Below, one piece after another: positions 1-6,712 of a stretch of DNA of 25,378 bases (positions are counted from its first letter, which is position 1; every line of letters begins with the position of its first letter). Both the position numbers and the translations under genes were made by a program. The notes below the pieces were generated by a model. The model was not told the origin of the DNA and did not search any database. It was given only the letters and a program-made list of their open reading frames with translations. This DNA is from Oscillospiraceae bacterium (GTDB lineage: Bacteria; Bacillota; Clostridia; Oscillospirales; Ruminococcaceae), in assembly GCA_016303195.1 (NCBI GenBank), contig JAEDMD010000004.1:1-25378 (forward strand). Direction: 5' to 3'.

Positions 1-1
1 T

Positions 2-151
2 AGTCACCTCGACTTTCATTCCAAAGTGGAGTCTGCGGAGACTATCGCCAAAGTGCTGGGTGGAGACAGTACAGATACGGAGCAGGCTATCCATGATAAA
101 GGTTCGGAGGACGAAAAAAACGCAAGTCCTCGACATGAGAACCTGCGATAA
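2..151 (+). CDS. C-terminal end of a probable tyrosine recombinase/integrase (5' part outside window)
   Basis: An open frame enters from the left edge and ends at TAA 149-151, giving 49 residues beginning SHLDFHSKVESAETIAKVLG. The pattern 'Y-[ST]-H-[LV]-D-F-x-x-K' is typical of the segment just after the catalytic Tyr in phage- and ICE-type tyrosine recombinases. The catalytic Tyr itself would lie beyond the window. The last 25 residues are polar and acidic, like a disordered tail. A tRNA-Leu gene lies 255 bp downstream, the usual target of such integrases, which supports the call. The last codons overlap a minus-strand terminator-like hairpin. Seen: the frame and motif. Inferred: function. 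A DNA-binding or other mobile-element protein cannot be excluded. Confidence 0.5.
   Translation, partial: SHLDFHSKVESAETIAKVLGGDSTDTEQAIHDKGSEDEKNASPRHENLR
114..147 (-). terminator. Intrinsic terminator (minus strand) downstream of the tRNA-like remnant
   Basis: Read on the minus strand, CGCAGGTTCTC and GAGGACTTGCG form an 11-bp stem (with G-U pairs) around a 5-nt loop, followed directly by seven T. There is no T-tract on the plus strand, so it serves leftward transcription. It overlaps the 3' end of the recombinase frame and lies just after the tRNA-like segment, as a tRNA terminator would. Confidence 0.6.
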
Positions 152-152
152 T

Positions 153-191
153 GGTGTGCCGATGCGTCTACCTATTCTACCACGGCGGCAT
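153..191 (-). pseudogene. Degenerate tRNA-Leu-like fragment (acceptor and D-arm half)
   Basis: Bases 163-190 match 467-494, the 5' acceptor and D-arm part of the intact tRNA-Leu, at 23 of 28 positions by hand count and in the same orientation. On the minus strand it starts GCCGCCGTGGTAGAATAGG and runs into GACGC, a tRNA-Leu-like D-arm. The sequence then jumps to CGGCACACCA, resembling a 3' acceptor/CCA end. There is no anticodon arm, variable arm or T arm, so it cannot be a working tRNA. An intrinsic terminator follows. It is best read as a remnant of a second tRNA-Leu gene or of an attachment site; coincidence is less likely but possible. Confidence 0.45.
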
Positions 192-292
192 TATAAAAAG
201 TAAAAAAAGTTAATCAAGTCAACTTGACACGGGGGATAAAAATCTTTTGTGGTAAGACCAAAAATGAAAAGAAAATTGAAAAAAGCAGTGAT

Positions 293-358
293 TTTGGTAG
301 AACATTTGGTAGAAATCCGGTAGAAAAAAGCTCATACACAAGAAACTTTTCTACCAAA
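293..358. repeat. Cluster of GGTAGAA boxes (three direct, one inverted)
   Basis: TTTGGTAGAA occurs at 293-302 and 305-314, a variant TCCGGTAGAA at 316-325, and the exact inverse TTCTACCAAA at 349-358. The direct copies are spaced 11-12 bp, about one helical turn. They lie between the recombinase end and the tRNA gene. Spacing and position resemble arm-type integrase binding sites. That role is inferred. Confidence 0.45.
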
Positions 359-375
359 TCAGTCAGAAAACAAGA

Positions 376-403
376 AAAGAATGCCGTAAAATCGACATTC
401 TTT
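376..403 (-). terminator. Intrinsic terminator of tRNA-Leu
   Basis: On the minus strand AAAGAATGTCG pairs with CGGCATTCTTT (one T-G wobble) around a 6-nt loop and is followed by the T-rich stretch TTTTCTTGTTTT. It starts three bases after the tRNA CCA end, as expected for a monocistronic tRNA. Confidence 0.7.
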
Positions 404-406
404 CAA

Positions 407-493
407 TGGTGCCGCTAACCGGACTTGAACCGGTACGAGTTTTACCTCGAGGGATTTTAAGTCCCTTGTGTCTGCCAATTCCACCACAGCGGC
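407..493 (-). tRNA. tRNA-Leu (anticodon TAA)
   Basis: The minus strand reads GCCGCTG (acceptor 5'), then a D-arm with GGCAGAC. The anticodon stem is GGGA/TCCC around loop CTTAAAA (anticodon TAA). A long variable arm (CGAGGTAAAACTCG) marks it as class II. The T-arm is CCGGTTCAAGTCCGG, and the acceptor 3' TAGCGGC is followed by ACCA, with CCA encoded. Length is 87 nt including CCA. It decodes UUA/UUG. It has its own consensus promoter and terminator, so it is a single-gene unit. Its 3' end faces the recombinase remnant, the arrangement expected when an element uses a tRNA as attachment site. Confidence 0.96.
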
Positions 494-556
494 AAATATT
501 GATATATAAACTGACACTTCAGATCAAAATAGCGATCCGATTTATCAACCTTTAAA

Positions 557-585
557 ATTATAGCATAAAGATCATAATTTGTCAA
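557..585 (-). promoter_or_regulatory. Sigma-A-type promoter of tRNA-Leu
   Basis: On the minus strand, -35 TTGACA (580-585), a 17-bp spacer and -10 TATAAT (557-562), a full consensus match. Transcription should start near 550, about 57 bases before the mature tRNA 5' end. Confidence 0.85.
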
Positions 586-699
586 GCATTTTTTAATTTT
601 TGATAATGAAAACAAGAAAGAATATTTTGGGTGAGGTATGAAAAGTTTAAAAGCATCTTTTTATGATTTAAATATTAACAAACAACTGAAATATGTCAC

Positions 700-728
700 T
701 TGACAATGGTATTTAAAATTTGTATAAT
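700..728 (+). promoter_or_regulatory. Sigma-A-type promoter of the dockerin-bearing repeat protein
   Basis: TTGACA (700-705), a 17-bp spacer and TATAAT (723-728). The start point should lie near 735, giving a roughly 50-nt leader. The ATG at 752 lies far upstream of the Shine-Dalgarno sequence; AGGAGG at 772-777 points to the ATG at 785. Confidence 0.88.
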
Positions 729-784
729 AGATATATGAACGTATAGATATAATGTTCAGTCAAAATGGTATAGGAGGAATGAAA

Positions 785-3343
785 ATGAAAACAAAAAGAA
801 TAATTGCGGCTGTGCTGTCAATGTGTATCATTGGAGGAGCAATGCCTGTAATGGGTGCATTTGCCGAGGAGACGACCAAGATCGTTGATACGGAAAAAGA
901 AGTGCCGCATCTTGATTTTGATGCTGAAACAGGAGTTCTTACCCTGCATGGACAGCTTGCAGTGGATGAGGTGAAAAAGTTCTCATCCGCTCCGAAGGTA
1001 AAAGAGGTTTATGCGGCTGATGACACGATACTCCCGGAAAACTGCCGTCAGATGTTCTATTTCTTTAAGAAGTGTGAAAAGATCGACCTCTCGGAAGCTG
1101 ATACTTCAAACGTTACAAGCATGGAATCCATGTTCTCGCAGTGTGTGGAATTAAAGGAAGCAAATGTCAGCGGATTTGATACAAGCAATGTAACACGTAT
1201 GTCATATATGTTCTATAACTGCAAAAAACTTGAAAGTGTCGATATCACAGGATTTGATACGAGCAAAGTTGAGACATTTGCAAGTATGTTCGAGAACTGC
1301 AATTCACTGAAAAGCGTTGACCTCAGCAAGATAGACACATCTTCTGCAAAGTCATACAGCAGAATGTTTGTAAACTGCTATGCTCTCACAGCACTTGATC
1401 TCAGCAGTTTTGACCGTTCAAACAAGCAGGTAACAAGCTATATGTTCGAGAACTGCTATAAGCTGAACAAGATCACACTTGGCGAAAATTTCGGAAGTAT
1501 TGTAAGCTCTATGAGCCTCATCAACAGCGGATGGGCAAATGAAAAAGAGCCGACTGTAAAAGTCAGCGGAGACAAGGATATTGCAGTTATTGAAAACAGC
1601 GGAGCGAACACCTATATCTGCGAAACAGTTGATGAGGATGAACTATGTTATACTTTTAATCCAATAACGTCTATTCTCACACTGAGAGGAAAGGTAGACA
1701 GAGATCAGGTCAGCGGATTCCTGTCAAAAAAATCCGTGCTGAAAGTAAAAGCCGAACTCAAAACCGTTCTTCCTGAGAATTGCAGTGAGCTTTTCAAGGA
1801 TTATAACAAGTGTACAGAGATCGACCTTTCAAATGCAAGCGGTGTACCTGTGAATATGAGAAGTATGTTCAACAACTGCGAAATGTTAGAGACTATTGAT
1901 TTCGGAAGTATCAATACAAGCATGGTTGAGGATATGAGCAGTATGTTTGAGTACTGTACTCATCTTTTATCAAAAAATGTTGAGGGACTGGATACTTCAA
2001 GCGCTGTGAATATGTCGCATATGTTCGACGGATGCTGGGCATTCTATATTCTTGACCTGAGAGGCTACAATACTTCAAATGTTACTGATATGAGCTATAT
2101 GTTTGCAAGATGCTCAGCTATGAATGCCATTCATCTGGAAAAGTTCGATACTTCAAAGGTTGAGAATATGCAGGGTATGTTCTATTTTGACCATGCCCTT
2201 AAGGGACTTTCACTGACAAACTTCAATACCGAAAATGTAACTGACATGGGAGATATATTTGCTTCATGCAATGATGCGAAATTCATTGATATTGATAATT
2301 TCGATACAAGCAATGTTACAGATATGTCAGGAATGTTCCTGAACTGCGAGAATATAAAAACAGTGGATGTATCGGGATTTGATACAAAAAATGCAAAGAC
2401 AATGGCACTGATGTTCAGCGCCTGCCGTAGTATAGAGAATCTTGATATCAGCAATTTTGATACTTCATCCGTAACGTCAATGGAGTATATGTTTGCTTCG
2501 TGTGAGAAGCTGAAAACGATCGACCTCAGCAATATTGACAGTTCTGCAACGGTGAATATGGACGGTATGTTCCGTAACTGCAATTCATTGGTACTGCTGG
2601 ATGTTTCACCGCTTGATACAAGCAATGTGACAAAGATGAGGGATATGTTCAGAGAGTGTTCAAGCCTTGAAGAACTTGATGTAAGCACAATGAAGACAGG
2701 CAAGGTAAAGGATATGTGCGGAATGTTCGCAAAATGCACTTCGCTGAAAGGCATCGACCTGAGCAAATTTGATACTTCAGATGCAGAGGATCTTTCACAT
2801 ATGTTTGATGGCTGTACATCGCTTGAGAGTATTGATCTCAGCGGATTTACCGCACCGAACTGTGACAGCTTCACATTTATGTTCATGGATAATATATCAC
2901 TTACAAATGCCGATCTTTCGGGACTTCCACTTGACAACGGAAGTGTTTCGGGAATGTTCAGAGGTGACGAGAAGATCACAGGCATTACTTTAGGCGAGAA
3001 ATGCAGTCTGCTTGGAGTGAATGCAGAACTTCATAACGGCGGTTGGGCTAATATTAAAGAGCCTGAAATATGTGTCAGCGGAAGTGATGCATACGCAGTG
3101 ATCCCGAATGATGGAAAGAATACCTATGAACTGACAGCAAAGGTAGTTGAAGCTGTTAAGGGTGACAGCAACAGCGATGGAAATATAGATACATCCGATC
3201 TTGTTTCACTTGGAAACTGGCTTCACGGAAAAGCTGATGCAGAACTGAAAAGCGGTGTGAATTCCGATCTGAACAGCGATGGAAAGATAGATGTTTTTGA
3301 TATGATCGAACTCCGTAAGCTGATAATAAAGAACAGTAAGTAA
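785..3343 (+). CDS. Secreted BspA-like (DUF285) repeat protein with C-terminal type I dockerin
   Basis: 852 residues. Start chosen at 785 because AGGAGG ends 7 nt before it; the ATG at 779 is too close. Residues 1-27 form a signal peptide (MKTKR, hydrophobic core, AFA before EE). The body consists of about 21 repeats of roughly 24 residues following 'FDTSNVTxMxxMFxxCxxLxxLDLS', the DUF285/BspA leucine-rich-like family found in surface and adhesion proteins. Two homologous modules are visible (about 42-285 with 6 repeats, about 288-780 with 15), each opening with an 'LTLxG' segment and closing with 'GWAN-KEP--VSG'. Residues 791-852 form a type I dockerin with two calcium loops (DSNSDGNIDTSDL and DLNSDGKIDVFDM). 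It is secreted and should bind a cohesin on a scaffoldin or on the cell surface. No catalytic domain is visible. A binding or adhesion role is inferred. Confidence 0.93.
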   Translation: MKTKRIIAAVLSMCIIGGAMPVMGAFAEETTKIVDTEKEVPHLDFDAETGVLTLHGQLAVDEVKKFSSAPKVKEVYAADDTILPENCRQMFYFFKKCEKIDLSEADTSNVTSMESMFSQCVELKEANVSGFDTSNVTRMSYMFYNCKKLESVDITGFDTSKVETFASMFENCNSLKSVDLSKIDTSSAKSYSRMFVNCYALTALDLSSFDRSNKQVTSYMFENCYKLNKITLGENFGSIVSSMSLINSGWANEKEPTVKVSGDKDIAVIENSGANTYICETVDEDELCYTFNPITSILTLRGKVDRDQVSGFLSKKSVLKVKAELKTVLPENCSELFKDYNKCTEIDLSNASGVPVNMRSMFNNCEMLETIDFGSINTSMVEDMSSMFEYCTHLLSKNVEGLDTSSAVNMSHMFDGCWAFYILDLRGYNTSNVTDMSYMFARCSAMNAIHLEKFDTSKVENMQGMFYFDHALKGLSLTNFNTENVTDMGDIFASCNDAKFIDIDNFDTSNVTDMSGMFLNCENIKTVDVSGFDTKNAKTMALMFSACRSIENLDISNFDTSSVTSMEYMFASCEKLKTIDLSNIDSSATVNMDGMFRNCNSLVLLDVSPLDTSNVTKMRDMFRECSSLEELDVSTMKTGKVKDMCGMFAKCTSLKGIDLSKFDTSDAEDLSHMFDGCTSLESIDLSGFTAPNCDSFTFMFMDNISLTNADLSGLPLDNGSVSGMFRGDEKITGITLGEKCSLLGVNAELHNGGWANIKEPEICVSGSDAYAVIPNDGKNTYELTAKVVEAVKGDSNSDGNIDTSDLVSLGNWLHGKADAELKSGVNSDLNSDGKIDVFDMIELRKLIIKNSK

Positions 3344-3353
3344 ATACACTTTT

Positions 3354-3389
3354 AAAGCTGTGAAGTGATCTGCGCTTCACAGCTTTTTT
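3354..3389 (+). terminator. Intrinsic terminator after the dockerin protein
   Basis: AAGCTGTGAAG and CTTCACAGCTT form an 11-bp perfect stem around a short loop, followed by six T. It starts 10 bases after the stop codon. The last T residues are shared with the -35 box of the next promoter. Confidence 0.9.
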
Positions 3390-3416
3390 GACATATGACG
3401 CTTTACATGGTATAAT
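3388..3416 (+). promoter_or_regulatory. Sigma-A-type promoter of the DUF4274-TrmH operon
   Basis: TTGACA (3388-3393), 17-bp spacer, TATAAT (3411-3416). The first two T of the -35 box are the end of the preceding terminator's T-tract. The start point should be near 3423, giving a leader of only about 13 nt. Confidence 0.85.
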
Positions 3417-3435
3417 GAATGTAGAGGTGAAAACA

Positions 3436-3867
3436 ATGGAGAAAATACAGGAACTGCTTTGCGATCTTCTTTACGAACGTGAGATCAGCGAGATAAAGGA
3501 GTTTATCAGCAAAACCGATGATGCAGTTTTACTGCATATGACAGCTTATAATTACAACTGGGACAACGGACTTGAAGTGGCAGAAAGCATAATAGCGAAT
3601 CCCGTATGTGATGCAGGAACAGCGCTTATGATATTTGAACTTGCTGAGGGATATGAATATCTTCTTGGCGAAGAATGTGTATCTGACAGGCAATTTCTGA
3701 AAATGCTGAAAGAAAAGCTGGAAAGCGGCAGTTTTACTCAAAATATCAGATATGTCCCCGAACTTGACAGGATGCAGAAATATCGGCTTAAAAAGATATT
3801 GCCTGATATTTCGGCATTATTTCTGGATGGAACGAGCGGCGAAGAAATAGAAATTGTCACTGTATAA
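3436..3867 (+). CDS. DUF4274 domain-containing protein
   Basis: 143 residues. Start at 3436 follows AGAGGTGA at proper distance; an upstream in-frame ATG at 3388 lies inside the promoter and is excluded. Residues about 22-77 carry the DUF4274 pattern: 'YNWDNGLEVAESIIANPVCD' followed by 'GTALMIFELAEGYEYL'. Function of the family is unknown. It is soluble, with no signal or membrane segment, and the C-terminal half is charged and helical-looking. The stop lies 11 bases before the RNA methyltransferase, so the two are probably co-transcribed, though nothing links them in function. Confidence 0.8.
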   Translation: MEKIQELLCDLLYEREISEIKEFISKTDDAVLLHMTAYNYNWDNGLEVAESIIANPVCDAGTALMIFELAEGYEYLLGEECVSDRQFLKMLKEKLESGSFTQNIRYVPELDRMQKYRLKKILPDISALFLDGTSGEEIEIVTV

Positions 3868-3878
3868 GGAGAACAAAA

Positions 3879-4682
3879 ATGCCTGAGATAATAGAGATAA
3901 ACGATATAACCATACCCGAATTGAAGCCATATACCGATACTTCCGAGCTTGAACTGAAAAATTCTGAAATTCCGATGTTTATTGCCGAAAGTCCAAAGGT
4001 AATACGAACTGCTATCGGAGCAGGTTATGAACCAATTTCACTTCTGACCGAACGGAAATATATAGAAGGACAGGCTAAGGATATAATTGAAAAATGCGGA
4101 AATATCCCTGTTTATACAGCCTCCTCACAGCTTCTTACCGCTCTGACAGGCTACAAACTTACGCAGGGAGTGTTGTGTGCGATGAAGCGGAAAAAACTGC
4201 CCGATGCCGATGAACTGCTTTCGGGATGTGAAAGGGTAGCAGTACTGGAAGATGTCATGAATCAGACGAATATAGGTGCAGTTTTCAGAAGTGCGGCGGC
4301 GCTGGGATTTGATGCGGTATTGCTCACACCATCAGCCAGCGACCCGCTATATCGACGTTCAGTTCGTGTCAGCATGGGAACGGTCTTTCAGTTGCCGTGG
4401 ACATATTTCAGCGATGCCGACTACATCTCACAGCTTAAAAAAGTCGGATTTGCAACAGCGGCAATGGCACTGCGAAAGGACACAGTAAAAATAAATGACC
4501 CTCGCCTGATGTCCGAGAAGCGGCTTGCTGTAATTCTCGGAACAGAAGGCGAGGGCCTTAAAGAGTCAACAATAGATGCCTGTGATTATATGATAAAGAT
4601 ACCAATGTCACACGGAGTTGATTCGCTCAATGTTGCCGCCGCAAGTGCAGTAGCATTCTGGCAGTTGGGCAGGCATGAGTGA
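3879..4682 (+). CDS. SpoU/TrmH family RNA 2'-O-methyltransferase
   Basis: 267 residues, preceded by AAGGAGA. The three SpoU motifs are present: motif 1 around 124-148 (DVMNQTNIGAVFRSAAALGF, with the conserved N and R), motif 2 at 219-227 (ILGTEGEGL) and motif 3 at 241-258 (IPMSHGVDSLNVAAASAV). They form the trefoil-knot SAM-binding site. The N-terminal ~110 residues match the substrate-binding domain of rRNA/tRNA ribose methylases. The exact target nucleotide cannot be told from sequence; RlmB- or TsnR-like rRNA methylation is likely. The stop is 3 bases from that of the converging AraC-type gene, and no terminator fits between them. Confidence 0.92.
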   Translation: MPEIIEINDITIPELKPYTDTSELELKNSEIPMFIAESPKVIRTAIGAGYEPISLLTERKYIEGQAKDIIEKCGNIPVYTASSQLLTALTGYKLTQGVLCAMKRKKLPDADELLSGCERVAVLEDVMNQTNIGAVFRSAAALGFDAVLLTPSASDPLYRRSVRVSMGTVFQLPWTYFSDADYISQLKKVGFATAAMALRKDTVKINDPRLMSEKRLAVILGTEGEGLKESTIDACDYMIKIPMSHGVDSLNVAAASAVAFWQLGRHE

Positions 4683-4685
4683 GCA

Positions 4686-5564
4686 TCAATCCTTTACGAT
4701 AGGTACCCATATCTCGAAGCTGTAATCAGGCGAAGCAGGATCACCTGCGGGGTAGGCTTCGATATCCATTTCATAAGTAGGGGAGTAGCCCGAAACAGGG
4801 AAGAAGTTGGCACACATTTCTTTCCATTGCTCCTGAACCGAGTCAGGACAGCTTCCCTTACACTCAACAGCAAGCCATGTACGTGCAGGTATCTCACGTG
4901 TGCGGTAGCCTTCGGGAACGGTGATATCATCACCGCAGGCAACAGCGATGGAGTATTCAAAAGTATCCTCGTCATAATCCGCTTTGCCGTTTCCGTAGCA
5001 GATGCCGAAAACGAATTCACAGTCTTTGGCAAGGGAAACGAGCTTGTCAATAGTTCCGTCGGAATTTGCTCTTGCCCAGAACTGTGGAATGGTTGCAGAG
5101 ATACAGTCGTTTTCCGTCAGCTTGTGTACCTCAGCTTTTTCGATTACCTTGAAAGCCTGCTTTTCGATAATTCTGTAATTCATGTTTTTTCCGCCTTTCA
5201 ATGATACTTGTACCATAAGGCGAGAGAATGACCTGAGCGTGGAAATACCCTGTCTTGCTTCGGATGGGGTGACACCGTGGAATAATGCAAATGCACGTGA
5301 AAAGCTCTCGGATGAGCTGTAACCGTATTTCACGGCGATGTCGATAACCTTTGCATCAGTTGCAAGAAGTTCACTGCCTGCCAAAGCGAGCCGTCTGCTG
5401 CGGATATATTCGCCCAGCGGCATATCGCAGAGAACACTGAATATCTTCTGGAAGTAATAGCTTGAACAAGCCGCTTGTTCGGCTATTTTTTTATAGTCCA
5501 GTTCTTCGGTAATGTTGTCCTCAATGTAGTTGATGGCATTCTGTATCCCTTGTGTCCAGTTCAT
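4686..5564 (-). CDS. AraC-family regulator with GyrI-like effector-binding domain
   Basis: 292 residues; start supported by GGAGAG upstream. Residues about 8-105 form the AraC DNA-binding domain with two helix-turn-helix units (about 24-45 and 72-95, including 'DIAVKYGYSSSESFSRAF' and 'GVTPSEAR'). Residues about 128-292 form a GyrI-like/AraC E-binding domain, which binds small hydrophobic or cationic molecules in regulators such as Rob and BmrR. It likely senses a drug-like or metabolic ligand. It lies downstream of the riboflavin operon on the same strand, but a palindrome with a -10 box in the 48-base gap suggests separate, perhaps autoregulated, transcription. Its target genes cannot be told from the window. 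Confidence 0.9.
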   Translation of the reverse strand: MNWTQGIQNAINYIEDNITEELDYKKIAEQAACSSYYFQKIFSVLCDMPLGEYIRSRRLALAGSELLATDAKVIDIAVKYGYSSSESFSRAFALFHGVTPSEARQGISTLRSFSRLMVQVSLKGGKNMNYRIIEKQAFKVIEKAEVHKLTENDCISATIPQFWARANSDGTIDKLVSLAKDCEFVFGICYGNGKADYDEDTFEYSIAVACGDDITVPEGYRTREIPARTWLAVECKGSCPDSVQEQWKEMCANFFPVSGYSPTYEMDIEAYPAGDPASPDYSFEIWVPIVKD

Positions 5565-5581
5565 TTATCTCTCTCCTTTCG

Positions 5582-5603
5582 GTATGATAGTATTATATCA
5601 TAC
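5582..5603 (-). promoter_or_regulatory. Inverted repeat over the -10 box of the AraC-type gene (possible operator)
   Basis: GTATGATA (5582-5589) and TATCATAC (5596-5603) form a perfect 8-bp inverted repeat with a 6-bp centre. On the minus strand TATAAT occupies 5592-5597 inside it. A matching -35 is poor (AGGAAT at 17 bp), as in activator-dependent promoters. The AraC protein itself is the likeliest binder, by inference. Confidence 0.45.
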
Positions 5604-5612
5604 TGCGGCGGT

Positions 5613-6062
5613 TCATTCCTGATTTTTAGTGTTCTGTTTTATCAGTTCATCCAGCACTCTTTCAAAATCCTTGTTTTGTTTTGATGTGCGTTTCGGGATA
5701 TTTTTAGTCCGTCCGCCGCCTCTGCGTATCTTTGCAGAAACGGCACGAAATTCCAGAAGTCCGAAAATATTGTCATCGGTGTATATCTTACCGTCCTGAT
5801 TGAGGACTATCGCCTTTTTGCTGAGACACATTGCGGCAAGCCCGTAATCCTGAGTTATGGCGATATCGCCTGCGGAAATCAGATTCACCAGACGGATATC
5901 AGCGCTGTCAGCGCCCTGATCCACAACGATGGTTTCAGCACCGTTACGGTGGATGGAATGGGCGGTATCGCAGATTATTGTGCAATGCAAGCCGTTTTTC
6001 ACAGCCAGTCTGACGGCGATATCTGTGACGGGACACCCATCTGCATCAATAAATATTCTCAT
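5613..6062 (-). CDS. YqxD/YaiI family protein (UPF0178, DUF188)
   Basis: 149 residues. It shows the family pattern: N-terminal DADGCPV (about 6-12), VDQGADSADIRLV in the middle, 'GDIAITQDYGLAA' and a C-terminal RRGGGRTKNIPKRT segment. The fold is PIN-like and the conserved acidic residues suggest a nuclease or metal-binding role, but no function is established. Its ATG overlaps the TGA of the upstream HAD gene (ATGA), so translation is probably coupled. It seems to be the last gene of the riboflavin transcription unit. Confidence 0.9.
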   Translation of the reverse strand: MRIFIDADGCPVTDIAVRLAVKNGLHCTIICDTAHSIHRNGAETIVVDQGADSADIRLVNLISAGDIAITQDYGLAAMCLSKKAIVLNQDGKIYTDDNIFGLLEFRAVSAKIRRGGGRTKNIPKRTSKQNKDFERVLDELIKQNTKNQE

Positions 6063-6712
6063 GTCAGTTTCTCCACAGCCTGCGGAATATCTTCGATGCG
6101 TTCAACAATGATATCAGCCTTTGAAAGCTCCTCATGCGAGCCGTAGCCGTAACCGCAGCCGATAGACTTCAAACCGTTCTGCACAGCCGTTTCAATGTCA
6201 TGGAAGCGGTCACCGACAACGATGAATCGTCCTTCGTGATCGGGGGCGAATTTTCTGAATATTTCATGCTTGGGGATGAAATCATATTCCTCACAGCAAT
6301 AGAAATAACTGAACCATTTTTCAAGATGAAAAAGACGCTTTGCACGTTCCATGTAATGAACACGGCAATTGCTGAGAAAAATAAGCGTATGACCTGCATT
6401 TTTAAGAGTGCCGAGCATATCTTCACATCCCGTGAAAAGAGCGCCTTCACCACGGTCAAGGCGCTCTGCCATATTTTCTCCCAGCATTTTTCTTGCTTTT
6501 TCACGGATCTCCTTATCAAGCTCAGGATGGAACTGTCCCCACATATCTGTGGAATTGAAGCCCAGCCAGTAGCTTATTTCCTTATCGGGATATACTCTGT
6601 CGGCGATGAAACCATTGTCTGACAGCCATTTCATAGTGTCACGGAAAGCAGGTGCATATGTGAGCATTGAGTTATGGAGAGTTCCGTCATAGTCGAAAAT
6701 AATATTTGCCAT
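6059..6712 (-). CDS. HAD-superfamily phosphatase, candidate for the riboflavin-pathway dephosphorylation
   Basis: 217 residues. HAD motifs: I at 7-11 (DYDGT, nucleophile D7 and acid/base D9), II around S114 (FLSN), III K148 (IPKHE) and IV at 167-172 (GDRFHD). A helical cap lies between motifs I and II (about 15-90), as in type I HAD hydrolases of the phosphoglycolate phosphatase kind. Its ATG shares one base with the ribH TAA (TAATG), so it is translationally coupled to ribH. Riboflavin synthesis needs a phosphatase for 5-amino-6-ribitylamino-uracil 5'-phosphate, a step done by HAD enzymes in other bacteria. Position makes this protein the natural candidate. General phosphatase identity is seen; the substrate is inferred. 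Confidence 0.88.
   Translation of the reverse strand: MANIIFDYDGTLHNSMLTYAPAFRDTMKWLSDNGFIADRVYPDKEISYWLGFNSTDMWGQFHPELDKEIREKARKMLGENMAERLDRGEGALFTGCEDMLGTLKNAGHTLIFLSNCRVHYMERAKRLFHLEKWFSYFYCCEEYDFIPKHEIFRKFAPDHEGRFIVVGDRFHDIETAVQNGLKSIGCGYGYGSHEELSKADIIVERIEDIPQAVEKLT

Noticed and set aside
224..418. Open frame of 64 codons on the plus strand
   Set aside because: No Shine-Dalgarno, Lys/Asn-rich translation typical of AT-rich noncoding DNA, and it overlaps the tRNA terminator and the tRNA 3' end.
2182..2985. Long open frame antisense to the dockerin-bearing repeat protein
   Set aside because: It mirrors the sense repeats, has no ribosome binding site and no domain; the sense frame has signal peptide, repeats and dockerin.
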